From Xanthostigma xanthostigma (taxonomy: Eukaryota > Arthropoda > Insecta > Raphidioptera > Raphidiidae), in the NCBI GenBank assembly GCA_963575645.1, contig OY754470.1, forward strand, positions 46,841,201 through 46,905,200: 64,000 nucleotides of DNA, in the 5' to 3' direction. A model generated the notes under the pieces. That model was not told the DNA's origin and did not search any database. It worked only from the letters and a program-made list of their open reading frames with translations. Shown here one piece after another: positions 42,621-54,934 of this stretch. The translations under genes and the position numbers were made by a program. Numbering within the stretch: the stretch's first letter is position 1; every line of letters starts with the position of its first letter.

Positions 42621-43950
42621 AATTTCCGCCCTTAAAACATCTAATATCACTTATATATTATATATCATAATATTATGTGTATTTCCAATGGATATTTTGC
42701 ACATCGAGTTGTCGTACTCTAGCTCATAAATTTTTTAACAAATTGCAATTATTGTACAATATGAAGTCTTTTTGTTTATCTGGAAACATCTAATCATGGA
42801 ATGACGATAAAATTCAATAAATCAATAAGCATTCTACGTTTAACGTAACTGATAGTTACATAATACATAATTAACAGAGGTTAACCGAATTATGTTTTAA
42901 ATATATGCTACAATTTATTATCAAGAAACAATAGACAGCTTATAAAAGAATCAAAGAATAAAATTATTGTTTTAGAGAAAAAGATAATATGTTGAACGGT
43001 TTCTACAAAATAATCCAGTGTTAATATAAAAATTGAGATCAATATGATTTTTAAGAAAATAAAAGTATAAAATACGACCATCGGCCATTTTAACTGAAAC
43101 ACCGAATGACGTCACGCCTATGTAAATCAAAGAGAATATAAACACTTGAAGAAAATAATCACCGTGTCTCTTGAATTTTTGTTGCGATCATTTAATTAAT
43201 TGATTTGTTGTTTATTCGTGGTTTTCTGATATTTTATAACAATTATATTATGCCATAGGTTATTTTTAAGGTTAGTTAACTTGCAACTAAAGAAAACCAT
43301 ACTATTTTTACTACTAAGTACCTACTTTTAAGAAAATTAATAATAGGTATGTGTCAAGCAGCCAGAGAACGCGCAGTAGCTAAAACGAAACTGATCCAAA
43401 TCCAAATCAGAAAGTCATTGGATTATTAATTAATTTTGAAATTTTTAATATATTATCTAAAAATTAGTCGCAAATTGTATTTATTAAAATGTATAAAATT
43501 ATGACGATTAGAGCATAGTAAATTTTTTTTAACCAAACTGTAGATTAAACGTAAATAATGATATCGCAAAAATAACGTTTATCATTAATTGCTCAATGTA
43601 ATTAATGATTTACGAGATGTATGATAAATTGTGGTGATAAAAAGTAGGCATACATGCGTATCTCCTTTTTCAGAGCAAATAAAAGATAAAACAGAGTTCC
43701 CATTGCCACTCATTTCAATGTGTTTAGAACTAAAATCGAATATCAATTTCTATCAAAGCATAAAAATTAAACTCCGCTGTCGAGCGTCTGTTACTTATTG
43801 TAATAATTGTTAGAAGCTAAAATTGCAATAAAAACAGATATTAGTGAAAACGCAAACTTCGAAGCAATTGAAAATTATTTATTAATTAAAATTACCTATT
43901 AGTTATTCCTATAATACTACATTACAGTGTAAAACTGTAAAACTTTAGGA
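42621..43950. other. No gene recognised
   Basis: AT-rich. Several short ORFs of no recognisable kind. Confidence 0.35.
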
Positions 43951-43955
43951 CACCC

Positions 43956-44313
43956 ATAGCGTTTCCGCCCGGTTTTACCCGGGTGCAAAAGAACGAATAG
44001 GGGGGCGGCACATAACTAGGTACGTACTTTCATTTTTGTTTATCGAGATGAATGTTGTGTAAAAATTTCATGATGATCGGAGTTACCGTGCAAAAGTTTT
44101 TGTCGGACGGACAAATTTTGAGTTACATTTTGCAACATTTTTCATTGATGCTCCGCTCCTATTAGTCGTATCGTGATATTATATAGTCTATAGCCTTCCT
44201 CGATAAATGAACTATCCAACAAAAAATGCTTTTTTTAATTCGAATCAGTAGTTTCTGAGATTAGCGCGTTCAATCAAACAAACAAACTCTTCAGCTTTAT
44301 ACATTAGTATAGA
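43956..44313 (-). mobile_element. Helitron-like nonautonomous element
   Basis: Minus strand: starts TCTATACTAATGTATAAAGC, contains a GGATAGTTCATTTATCGAGG block, and ends CCCGGGTAAAACCGGGCGGA with a degraded CTAG. It is the uninterrupted relative of 12617-13306. Confidence 0.55.
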
Positions 44314-44554
44314 TAGAAGATAGGTACAAAAAATATAATCAGAAAACAGTGATGAAAACTGAAAATTCGCTGTAGGAATTTTGAAAACTGTTCTATTATA
44401 GACTAAAATACGATTTTATTTATTTGATTTAATTGAGCTAACGTCTGTATAATTCATTAAAAAAACAACTCTCACTGTATGTGGATTTTGTAATCCTTAT
44501 ACCTATATATAAAGACACCAGACAACTATATTAAATTATATGTAAAATATTTTA

Positions 44555-44697
44555 TAACAAAATGTTGCAAAATGTAACTCAAAATTTGTCTGTCCGACAA
44601 AAACTTTTGAACGGCGACTGCGATCATCATGAAATTTGGACACAACATTCATCTCGGTAAACTAAGATAAACGTGCATATTCATGCGGGACCGCTAG
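44555..44697 (+). mobile_element. Helitron-like 3' fragment
   Basis: TGCAAAATGTAACTCAAAAT to GCGGGACCGCTAG|T. The 5' part is missing. Confidence 0.5.
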
Positions 44698-44754
44698 TAT
44701 ACCTATAGATAAATCCACAGCACAGTGCATAAAATTGAACTCTTAATAATATCA

Positions 44755-45270
44755 AAAAAAACTCGGGTCGCAGTGCGAAACCCTGCCGACAATATAGTGT
44801 ATTTGCTTTTATAAGCAGTGTGTCTCTATTGTACGAACTTAACTTTGTTTTTGGACAAAATTAAAAAATTACCCTCTAATACACCCCTTAAAACAACATT
44901 TTTTTACTTAATTTCAATACTACATACCAATTCAACATTTGTACCAAATTATATACACCCTTCAGTATGTAAATCCATATCAGTAAACTTGCGTTTTCAT
45001 AAAATTTGTAAGTCCGGTCCTGTCGGGCCGATTTTATTTAAATTTTAGCAGCACATTTCAATAATTACTAAAGGGTTAAATTTCAAATTTGAAGTGATTC
45101 TGAGATTTTTTTCCGTATTTTTGGGCCCAAAAACATTTTTCAACCCCTAAAAACCCCCCTTAAAATGGCCCGATCGGGCCCATTTTAAATAGACTTCTTG
45201 CGATGATGGATTCCAACATGTGGACCAAATTTCGTTTAAATCGATTAAGTCTGTCGAGAGTTATCGTGGT

Positions 45271-45329
<59 letters not shown>

Positions 45330-45475
45330 TTATATAAACATTTCCAAAAATGGTGCCAAACTTCTTAGAAACTTATGAAACGTCGAGAAATTTTGGTCCG
45401 ACCCCTAGGTCCCGCCATCCGACCGACGCCAATAGTGTAAGTGCCTTATGGCAAATACACTAATAAACTACGATA
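44755..45475 (+). repeat. Repeat family C copy
   Basis: Starts ACTCGGGTCGCAGTGCGAAA and ends near TTATGGCAAATACACTAATA. It includes the TA repeat at 45271-45323. At 45454-45461 it shows the uninterrupted GGCAAATA that is split by a hAT element in the 47643 copy. Confidence 0.7.
45271..45323. repeat. (TA)n microsatellite
   Basis: About 26 uninterrupted TA units inside the family C copy. Confidence 0.95.
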
Positions 45476-45928
45476 GTAGATAGCTATAGATACTTCTGAG
45501 TGTATAAGATACGTGTGAAGATCAAATAATAATAATATATATCTTTCATAGACGATGTAAAAGAAGTTGTAAAACAAATGAGCTGTATAATAAGATGACA
45601 GGAACGTTTAGCGCTCATTAACTGCCGGTAAATATATGATCATCCGACCGTTTGAACGCCGTAAGTTGTGAGTCCCGCCCGCCTACGGACTGTCAAGAAT
45701 GCGCGGAATCTTTATAACACTAAACCCTATATATACTCTACTACTAGGGGTGTTCCGGTCAAACATATGTGGCCATAGGACACAATATGCGTAGCTTATG
45801 TCTCTAATAGGTTATTACACCTTTTTTTGAAAAGTGTTTTAAATGAATATTTTATAACCTTTTAATTTATTATTATGAATTTTCCCGCGAAAACGACTCG
45901 TGACGTTACTATGATTGTAAATAATATA
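45476..45928. other. No feature recognised
   Basis: Nothing recognised. Confidence 0.35.
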
Positions 45929-46085
45929 TATTAGATATCGTGTCCATCGAGATAATTATTAATACAAATAAAAATCGCAGGATTGTGGACAAAAAGTTAT
46001 TTATTAATTAGTGTACGACGTTTCGTCTATAAATTTAGACTTTTTCAAGTACAAATGTGAAAATTTAAATAAATTTAAATAACGA
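45929..46085 (-). mobile_element. Hammerhead-family element fragment (U3/A8 variant)
   Basis: Shares GATATCGTGTCCATCGAGAT and GATTGTGGACAAAA with 54935-55160. The core at 46017-46048 (minus) reads TTGAAAA, extra A, helix II GTCTA/TAGAC, GAAAC, GTC. C3 and G8 are both changed, to U and A, which keeps that core pair. Confidence 0.5.
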
Positions 46086-46200
46086 TAGGGCACAGTTACC
46101 ATAGTAACACTGTACAATTAAAATATTTAAGATTGCTGTGATTATTGCATTATCAGTGTAAGTAAGTATACAAGTTAGTATAAAACTTTATTTGTTTACA

Positions 46201-46535
46201 TTAGTACTTTCTGCTTTTACCAAACCGTCTTCCATGATACGAAATCAATAAAATACAAACGTGATAATAACTTGAAATAACTTAAAAATAACACACAGCA
46301 CAACATAAACGTAGGTAGTTTACAGACGAAGTGACGTCACGCCGGAATCCAAAATGGCGAACAGCGTTTTAGATTTTTGAAGAACAGATTAAAAATACAA
46401 TTCTTATTATACAATTTATATAGTGCATTATTATGAATAGAAATCAACATTTCGTTTATTTTTACAAAATTTATCAAGAATATGTATTATTAGATTTTTT
46501 CTTACATGGTGCAAGATACCGTCGCTGCATTGGAT
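46201..46535. repeat. Direct repeat, partner at 36150-36500
   Basis: Same order of blocks as 36150-36500, with small deletions. Confidence 0.7.
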
Positions 46536-46863
46536 GATGTGTTCTATTATCGTTTTGGGCGTCAGAGCTGAGTTTCGTTAAAACAGTAATTAATATTTAG
46601 GTTTATTTCGTACGAAATTCACTCAAATTGCAGCTTTTTGAAAAGGGGAGATTCTGTTCTATAAATCAAAATCATTTTTAGATTGATTCTAATTTTATTT
46701 ACTCCAAAAGTAATTAAAAATCGCGTACAGCAGTTGTCCGTTAGTTTGTACGTACGTACGTTCGAGCTCTACAGATCGCAATTTTTCACGAATCGCCTTG
46801 GTTTATATTTTATTCACTTTGTTTATTGTCATGATTGAATTGCTATTAAATATAAAAAAAAAC
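46536..46863. other. No feature recognised
   Basis: Nothing recognised. Confidence 0.35.
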
Positions 46864-46871
46864 ATCTACAT

Positions 46872-47103
46872 CAGCGGTGTCAGACAGATTTTTTTGAAGG
46901 GCTAAAATAAAAACTAAAACATATAGGTACTAAATTAAAATCTTTATTTAGTTTTAATTAATTTTTATACGAAGGTAATAAAAAGGGTAAATTATGTTGA
47001 GCTTGAGGTTCCAGCAATTTCAAAAAGACGTAGTGGCATCGAATATCGTCTAAAATCCTCACTGAACAGACTCTGGTCGCGGGCCGTATCTTTGACATAA
47101 CTG
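46872..47103. mobile_element. hAT-type MITE with exact 8-bp duplication
   Basis: 232 bp flanked by ATCTACAT (46864-46871 and 47104-47111). Ends CAGCGGTGTCAGACAG and the complement of CAGTTATGTCAAAGATACGG. Same family as 27526-27840. Noncoding. Confidence 0.8.
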
Positions 47104-47111
47104 ATCTACAT

Positions 47112-47494
47112 GCAAAGTTTTTGTAGTCCTTTCTCGATTTCGAAACTAGTTCCGGAATCTCGGAACTGAGAACCAAATATCGAAACCAAGTTCCGGAACT
47201 TAATTTATCACCCCGCGCTACGATTCACTTTTCATACGTGAATACCCTCGTAAGACGTGGTAATGCAATGTCGTATTTCACATGTGCGACTGACAGATGC
47301 ACGAAATAGTCGACATAGAGAGGCTGTGATGCATGGCCGCGCTTCCAAAAACCGACCGATGTGTCACACACAGAATATTGTGTCGTTGGTTACGATCCCT
47401 TTTCAAAAACTTGCATTCCGTCGCTTGCTGCTAATATTATAATTTATTATATGTACTAAAAGACGCATTTTGTATTTACTGCGTTCTAATCTAG
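47112..47494. other. No feature recognised
   Basis: A 61-codon ORF at 47257 is not convincing. Confidence 0.35.
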
Positions 47495-47635
47495 CTATAC
47501 TAATATATAAAGCTGAAGAGTTTGTTTGTTTGATTGGTTGAACGCGCTAGTCTCAGGAGCTACAGGTTCGAATGGAAAAAAACATTTTTTGTTGGATAGC
47601 CCATTTAACGAGGAAGGCTATAAGCTATATAATAT
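47495..47635 (+). mobile_element. Helitron-like 5' fragment
   Basis: CTATACTAATATATAAAGCT, then GAAGAGTTTGTTTGTTTG and GGATAGCCCATTTAACGAGG. Cut off where the family C repeat begins. Confidence 0.5.
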
Positions 47636-47642
47636 CAATAAT

Positions 47643-48490
47643 AAAAAAACTCGGGTCGCAGTGCGAAACTCTGCCGACAATATTTGCTAACAGAGGCAGT
47701 GTGGTTTTATTATGTGAACTTAGCTCTTTTGTTTTCGAACAAAATAAAAAATTTTACCCCTTAATACAACCCTTAAAATCATATTTTTTTCCTTATTTTC
47801 AATATTACTATCAATTTACTAAATTAAATTCACCCTTCACTAAATAAATCCATATTTACAAACAAACGTTTTCATAAAATTTTTAAGTCCGGTCTTGTTG
47901 GGCCGATTTCAATAAAATTTTGGCGGCACATTTTTATCTTTACTAATGGGTTAAATTTTAATTTTGAAACGATTCGGAGAATTTTTTCGGTATTTTTGGG
48001 CCGAAAAATATTTTTCAACCCCTAAAAGCCACCCTTAAAGTGACCCGATTGGGCCCATTTTAAATAGGCTTCGTGCGGTGATGGATTTCAATATGTGGTT
48101 CAAATTTCGTTAAAATCAATTCACTCCTTCGAAAGTTATAGCTCGTACACTTAGGACGCCTAGGTCCATCCAACCGACGCCAATAGTGTAAGTGCCTTAT
48201 GGCAAATACAGCCCCGGATCTAGGATTTTTTCGAACCGGGGCAGAAACTTGATAATGGCGCTCCCCTCTCCATCGTTTTAGATAAATTACTTAAAAAACC
48301 CCACAAATATATACTAGTGAACGGGAAACCGTCAAAAACAAGCAGATTGAGTAAATCGGAAAAAGAATAGATTGGGTGTGATTTTCAACCATATTTCTAT
48401 CATGATTTTGGCGCCCCCTGAAACTGCCGCCCGGGGCGGGTGCCCCGGTTTGCCCCCCCTTAGATCCGGGGCTGGGCAAATACACTAATA
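47643..48490 (+). repeat. Repeat family C copy interrupted by hAT
   Basis: Parallel to 44755-45475 but lacking the long TA run and carrying a 266-bp insertion in its GGCAAATA motif. Confidence 0.7.
48209..48474. mobile_element. hAT-type MITE, exact duplication and empty site
   Basis: Ends CAGCCCCGGATCTAGGA and the complement of CAGCCCCGGATCTAAGG; duplication GGCAAATA (48201-48208 and 48475-48482). The paralogous repeat at 45454 has one GGCAAATA and no insert, proving the boundaries. GC-rich subterminal regions, no protein. Confidence 0.85.
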
Positions 48491-48491
48491 A

Positions 48492-48556
48492 ACTTAAAGG
48501 ACGTTGCACACGAGGCTCCCGGCAGTGTTTCCAGCCTCGTGTGCAGCGGCCTTAAG
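48492..48556. mobile_element. 65-bp miniature, CTTAAGG-type ends
   Basis: Two 24-bp inverted ends (CTTAAAGGACGTTGCACACG then AGGCT, inverted at the right) almost meet, leaving about 15 bp in the middle. Related to 204-651. Confidence 0.6.
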
Positions 48557-49252
48557 TTGTCGATTAGAGAACACGAGGTTCTATTAAACAGTTATAGACA
48601 CTGACGACCTCAGCTGTTCAAAGCGCATATACTCTACAATCTCTCTCTATTAAACAGTCATTAATAGAAATAATGTCTGTACATAACTATCCAAATCTTA
48701 CTAGAATATTATTATTACAGCAGTCACACTAATACATCGACGCGTTTGAATGTGTGAGTAGTGTCCAAGTAAGATCATAAGACCTCAGGCGTGATAAATG
48801 ATTTATAAATGGGCTGTAAGTTTAAGCCAAAGCAATCATTAGCAAATCGCTTGTTAATCTTTTTAAAGCTCAACGAATCTAAACGTAAACAAACAGAGAT
48901 TTTCTTATATGTATAGTCAGATATCGTCCTACACCTAAGTAAATCACAGATATCGAGAATAAATATTAAACAATTATATATATTATAAAATATATATTGC
49001 TTTTGCACAGAAGCGGAAATACGTAGTGCAATAATTGTGGTTTAAGTGGCGTAATCATATACCTACTTTTATTCTTTAATGAGTATAGGAATAAAACCGC
49101 AATCGAACCATTAAAGTGCAACGATATATTTCTGTCTTTTTTTATGTCGTAAGAGCTCGTTGGCTCTGATTGGCTTAACGTCATAGAAAAAGACAAAGTT
49201 TTGATACTATTGACTGCTCTGTTTTGACCACGAAGTCTTTAATCAGGAGACC
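48557..49252. other. No gene recognised
   Basis: AT-rich. ORFs of 76-77 codons on the minus strand are unconvincing. Confidence 0.35.
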
Positions 49253-49945
49253 TAGCTTCCTATTAAATTTGGGGAGTATGGGAACTGTCCAAATAGTCTT
49301 ACTATACCAAATGTAGGTGAAATATCTTTCTCGAACTCAGTAAATTTTTTGGGTCTAACCATTGATAAACATTTAAATTGGAAAGATCAAATAGACAACA
49401 TAATTAAAAAAGCTAGTAAATATGTATATCTATTAAAATGTCTGGGAAAATTTATTCCAGAATCAGTTCTCGTCACTGTCTATACTGCCTTTGTTGAATC
49501 TATATTTTCATATGGGATTGTCTTCTGGGGCAACTCTGTAAATACTACTCAACTTTTTATTGTACAAAAGCGCTGCATCAGAGCAATATGTAAAGTTCCT
49601 CCGAGAACACACTGCCGCCCCCTTTTTAAAACTCTAAAGATCTTAACATTTCATGACCTTTATATACTAGAATGTGCAAGTTTTGTCAAATTTAATTTTA
49701 ATCTTTTCTCTAGAAATACTACTAGTCACACATACAGCACAAGAACACGAACAAACTTTAGACTAGACTACACGTCATTAACTACTGTGAACAAAGGTCC
49801 TGTTAATGCTATGTTGAAAATTTTCAATAAGTTGCCCCCTGAAATCAAAAATCTACCGGCTACAAAATTTAAACAAAAATTAAAATCTATTTTATTACAG
49901 ACAAATTTTTATTCTGTTGAGAAATTTTTTAATCATAAATTTTAA
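49253..49945 (+). pseudogene. Reverse transcriptase C-terminal region (LINE, Jockey-like)
   Basis: Frame open from after a TAG near 49250 to TAA at 49945 without a stop. An in-frame ATG is at 49349, but the upstream codons also fit the family (NFLGLTIDKHLNWKDQI). Then come VYTAFVESIFSYGIVFWGNS, LFIVQKRCIRAICKV, RTHCRPLFKTLKILTFHDLY, HTYSTRTRTNFRL and an end in NFYSVEKFFNHKF. It is the post-catalytic tail of an insect Jockey-type reverse transcriptase; the active site is missing. The intact frame suggests a fairly young insertion. Confidence 0.8.
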
Positions 49946-50007
49946 TTTTATATATGTAACTGACGCATTCTACACTGTTCTGACAGTATTAACAGAATAA
50001 AGTTTCT

Positions 50008-50019
50008 TATCTATCTAAG

Positions 50020-50058
<39 letters not shown>
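50008..50058. repeat. (TATC)n microsatellite
   Basis: About 12 units forming the LINE tail. Confidence 0.95.
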
Positions 50059-52063
50059 GCTTGCTGTGTTTCGAAATGGGCCGTTTTCTGGCGCACGCGA
50101 GATGGCGCTGGGAAAAGTCGGTTCTTTCCACCTGTTTTCACCATAGTTACCAAAGTTGTTTAACTTCACAGACACTACACACATTTAAGCCATGAACGTG
50201 TGTGCGTTACCCAGTAGCTGACGCCATATTGTTTCATGCGACAGATGTCAGTTCAAGCTGGTTCTCCTGGTTACGATTTCGTGGTTTTGACATAAAGATA
50301 TGTGTAATGGCTGCCGTGATTGAATGCAAGCTACATCAACCAATCCTATCATCGGAGAAATCAAGGAACTACATCGAAACAAGAGACGCAGATATATTTT
50401 CGATACGCTTTGTTGCCTTCACTCACCGCACATTGAGACAATGATTCATTAGATATATGAGCGTAATGGAGTTTGTTCTTCACAAGTAGAAACATTAGTT
50501 TTAAACGAGGATCAGCGAGTTTTAGCAGTCTCACGAGTGACAATATCATTACTCCCTGGATATATACTACATCTTTTGCACGTACGTTCTATAAACTAGT
50601 TGTTTTTCACTTCAGTTTCAAAATTTTTGACAGTTCATTTGTGATAATAGGTATGGCAGTGTCTAACCAGTAGGCTTTGTAAAGTTTAGATAGCCCACAG
50701 TGACGTCATTTCCATCCTTGTAGCCAGTGCGTCAGTCAGCACAAGTCCCAGCAACAACACCAGTCTCGTGTACGGTGATAGTTTTGAATTTATCGAGTTT
50801 TGAAGTAAAAATAGAATTTATAAACGCATCTACTCGTATATCCTAAACTGATTGAGATAAGGTACGATTTGATTCATGATTGTTTCTATAAATGTGGTTA
50901 TTTTCAAACATGTTTACAGAAAAGTCGAACATTTGCAAAAAAAAAGATGAAAACCTAAAGAGAATTGCGTATAATGTTCGAACGAAACAAGGTCGAATCC
51001 AAAACGGTAATTTGTAATCACTTATCTTTTTTTGTAAATATTATTTATATGTTTAAATAATGTTAAAAACATCTGGAATTTTTGAAAACTATTTTTATTT
51101 ACTTGTTGATTTTAACAAATTAGTAACTATTACGAAATTAATATAAGTACAATCTTAATCAGTCTTCATCGAAGGCTAAACAACGCAATTTTAGAGTTTC
51201 GATTGCAGTTTCGGTCAATTTTTGACCGAAATCGAAACTTTAGCCGAAACTGACCGACACCGAATTTTCAGTCGATAAGTTCAAAATGTAAAACTCCCGT
51301 TCGTTAGAAGTGAAACTTCTTAGATTCTAGCATTTGATGACGATTTTATTATTTCAGGATTAGGTATAATGGTTATGTGGAATTTGTTATCCTGGCTAGA
51401 ATATATACACAGTACGCATGCGCATACGTTTCGAGTGCGCATGACGCCGGCAAAGAATAGAAACGATTCTTCCACTCTTTCCTCTCAACTGCCGGTTGAA
51501 ATCGGAGAAGGGGAAGAAGGCCAATTTACCTTCGTAACGCGTCCAAAAAAAGTTTCACTTCTATAAGTATACCTAGCAAGCACAAAGTCATAACCAGGAG
51601 AACCAGCTCGAGCGTAGAGGTGGACCGATATCTGTCGCATGAACTAATATGGCGTCAGCTACTGGGTAACGCACGCACGTTCATGGTTTACATATGTGTA
51701 GTGTCTGTGAAGTTAACTTTGGTAACTATGGAAAAAATAGGTGGAAAGTTTTCTCAGGTAATGTTAACACCATAGAGTTATAAGTAACTAGAGTACGCTA
51801 CTTCGTATGCTTGTCATAAGTGAAAGTGTCCTCAGTTGAGAGAGAGAACGCTGCAGAAAGTCCAGAAAACCAAATATTTCTTTACTCAAATCAGCATTGT
51901 TTAGTATCATTAGTTACCATAAAGATAAGGAACTGTTCTCTGTCTGAATTGCAGACACTTTCACGGCTCACTCACGTACTCTAGTCTAATATCTCTATGG
52001 TTAACACCGCCATCTCGCGTGCGCCAGAAAACGGTCCATTTCGAAACACAGCAAGCATAGGAA
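50056..52063. mobile_element. 2-kb fold-back element
   Basis: Outer ends CTATGCTTGCTGTGTTTCGA, then AATGGGCCGTTTTCTGGCGC and ACGCGAGATGGCG, inverted at 52013-52063 with one mismatch in about 50 bp. Inverted similarity continues inward for over 200 bp (CAGTAGCTGACGCCATATTG, CAAGCTGGTTCTCCTGGTTA) to about 50285 and 51590. The right arm is split by the 231-bp MITE. The middle (50290-51585) is noncoding and includes R1-like GAAGTGAAACTTC strings (51309, 51555). No target duplication seen; the left end touches the LINE tail. Confidence 0.7.
51770..52000. mobile_element. 231-bp MITE, TTAACA duplication
   Basis: Ends CCATAGAG...CTCTATGG, flanked by TTAACA (51764-51769 and 52001-52006). Same length and family as 24448-24678. 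It sits in the right arm of the 2-kb fold-back; the left arm lacks it. Confidence 0.75.
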
Positions 52064-53294
52064 GCTAAGTCTCCTTTGCTTGCAAGTACTCTATTGCTAA
52101 GTTTGAACACACTTTGTTAGGCATAATATTATATTTAAGGGACTCTCGACTCTTGCCAACAGCAATATATTTAATTGTCTCATGTTTATCTCGTTGAACA
52201 AACAATTTGGAGCGTGCGTTTACCTAAACGATAATATTTACTTACATAAACAGTATCTTTACTTTACACCTAAATAAAATGAATTGTTTACTGTCTATGT
52301 TTTATGGCGAACGCATATATAATAATATCACCCACGTTTCTTAATTCTTGGAAAAACTTTATTTTCAAAAAGCAAAATTTTATGTTTTATATCTACAAAA
52401 GCATGTACCTTTGATGTTTTTCTATTTTAAATATTTATTCTTTTCTTAAATTACACTTACGTTAATATGTTAATTTGTGTGTAATTTAATAGAAGAAAAA
52501 TACTCTTTCATAAAGTACACAGGTACTCGAATTTTGAAGTAAATTAAAACCTTTTTACGCAGGGTTATGCAACATTGTTATCGTATGTTGTAAAAAATAA
52601 TTAAAGACAACTGTAGCTAGTCTTCGTCTACGAGTTTGTTGTCGGTTTTGACGGGAAATTATTTTTAGTCCGCGAGTAATGGAATAAAAATTACCCCGTA
52701 CTTTGGGCTTGCCGTCACTTTTCTTTTCCTGGACACTGTCTTCATTTTGAAGGTGTCCGCAGGGATTTTTCGAATGTATCCTTGGTAAATGTGTATGTAC
52801 GGAGTTTATGAAAATTATTATGTTCACGTTGATTATTTTAATGAATGTTTCTTTAATCTATTCGAAGTTTCGTAGGCGTCTGGGTCATACATTGCAATTA
52901 CACCGAAAGAATGCAATAAAAGGTCATTTATTTACAGTTCGGGACGCAAGTGGATTTTTGACCAATTAGTTCTAGTTTGTAAAATAATATTATTGACAAC
53001 CCTAACACCTCTTTTTTATTCATGTGTTCGTTTGTTTGATGTAGGAGACGAAGTTGATGATCTTGAGGCACTACCAAGCATTGAACAAGCTCTGCATGCA
53101 GCAAATTTATTAGACATTTTTTTGTAACGAAACGATCCTACTATATCCTAAGATTTGAATAAAATTCAACGAAAGATACAATTAAAATATTGGCATTGTA
53201 AAAACAACAAAGTTAATAAATAATAATAATTTTGATATATACATTTTTTTTCACATAATATGTTAATATTAAAACTACTTATTTGTAAAATTAT
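52064..53294. other. No gene recognised
   Basis: AT-rich. A 90-codon minus ORF at 52555-52827 shows no domain. Confidence 0.35.
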
Positions 53295-53826
53295 ACAGAT
53301 TGTATCAAATCAAAACGGTTCATAGAACATTCTGTGTGTAAGACAGAGACGATATTATATAAAGCACTAAAGCAGTAAGTAAGAATGAGATAAATGATCG
53401 CAAATAGTTACTGTGGTTATACAATCTGATAGTATCGTCTTTGCTTTCTACAGTAAAAATCACAATTTTATCAAATGTCAGTATTCATTAGTGAAATTAT
53501 TGATAAAATGGCTATTTATTATACTCGATTAGGATATTGTTTGGCAGAACGTGGAGGTTTTTTTGAACATTTAATAAATTAATTATTAAAAGTATTGTTA
53601 AAACTTTTGTACCAGATATAAATAATAATACGAATTAATATTACGGTTTAGTTGTTTTAATTGATAAACTGGTAAAAAGATTTACAGTGTACGTAATTAT
53701 TTATTTACGTAACCACAGTAACTATTAGCGATCATTTATCTCATTCTTACTTACTGCTTTATATATCGTCTCTGTCTCACACACAGAATGTTCTATGGAC
53801 CGTTTTGATTTGATACAATCTGTATA
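53295..53826. mobile_element. Fold-back element
   Basis: Arms of about 125 bp: ACAGATTGTATCAAATCAAA, ACATTCTGTGTGTAAGACAG, TAAGAATGAGATAAATGATC, ATAGTTACTGTGGTTA, inverted at 53695-53826. Confidence 0.7.
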
Positions 53827-53851
53827 CTGTTTTCCTTTATTCTCTGTTTAA

Positions 53852-54270
53852 AACCGAGTGAGGTGGCGTAGTGGTAAGAGCACTAGACTCGCATTCGGGA
53901 GGTTCCCGGCGGGGGCAGATGTGGCTGGGACTTTTTTCCAGCTGCATCTCGCCGGGAAACGGTAATTCCTGTACCGGCCATCTTGTTGAGGTTTTCCATG
54001 GTTTCCCTCAATAATTCCAGATAAATATCGAGATGGTTCTTTATTCAGAGCCATAGTCGCATGCTTAAAATTTGTCTACCTTATCCTAATGTCCTAAAAT
54101 TCCCTCATTCGCCCATTGCTACTAATTAGTTGAAATTGAAAAAAAGTTTAATAAAAATTGTAGAAAATAACGGGAAGTGTGATAGATGTAAAATAGTAAC
54201 GGTGCGAATGGCATCTGTTATGATATAAAGTCGAGAAAAGGACGTTAAACGCATTATTATTATTATTTAC
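53852..54270 (+). mobile_element. tRNA-derived SINE with 11-bp target duplication
   Basis: 419 bp flanked by TCTCTGTTTAA (53841-53851 and 54271-54281). A box AGGTGGCGTAGTGGTAAGAG near 53860. The B-box region is partly deleted (GGGAGGTTCCCGGCGG replaces about 23 bp found in the 6073-6490 copy). The body includes TTTTCCATGGTTTCCCTCAA and the tail is ATT repeats. The perfect duplication shows LINE-driven retroposition. Confidence 0.85.
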
Positions 54271-54281
54271 TCTCTGTTTAA

Positions 54282-54930
54282 CGAAAGCTCTTTATAATGC
54301 ATTAAAATACCTGACTTCTTCAATTTTGCTACACTGATTTCCATTTAGCTTTTAAGAATATTTTATTGGTGCTTGAGCGTACCTATATAATGTGGATCAG
54401 GCCTTACTATACTAAAGTGAGAATATGCCAGTATCAGATATTTGTTTATAATATTTAACATACGTAACATGTATGAACAATAAAATATACTCTGTACATG
54501 CTATGTATATTTAACAGTTATATTTCTTGACGTTTTTATTATTCACCATACATTAGAGTGCAATTATAATTATAATTTGGCGCCGTACATGGCGTCTAAT
54601 CTTCGCGATAATAATTTTATTAAATTTAATGTAGAGGACTGTTAGATTAATCTTAAACTTAACAAAAATTCTATTTCGAAACGACGCTTTCAAATTTTTT
54701 AAATGTCTTCTTCACATATTAATAACAAACATTTGAGAAGCGCATGGAATAAAATAATCTAGACTCTTTTTAATGATCGATTTAATGTCGCTTTTTAATT
54801 AGTTATTTTAATTAGTTATTATAATATTGTTGTCAATTATTTAAAACTATATTGTAATATTTTTGAATTTCGCTTCCTTTATGGCTACGCGAAGAAATAT
54901 ATCTATCTATCTATATCATTTGATGTTAAA
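54282..54930. other. No feature recognised
   Basis: AT-rich. Confidence 0.35.
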
Positions 54931-54934
54931 AACG

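Larger units (their letters stand above)
49253..50058 (+). mobile_element. 5'-truncated non-LTR retrotransposon with TATC tail
   Basis: Reverse-transcriptase remnant to 49945, short 3' UTR with AATAAA near 49996, then a TATC repeat tail (50008-50058). A different subfamily from 5220-6070. Confidence 0.75.
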
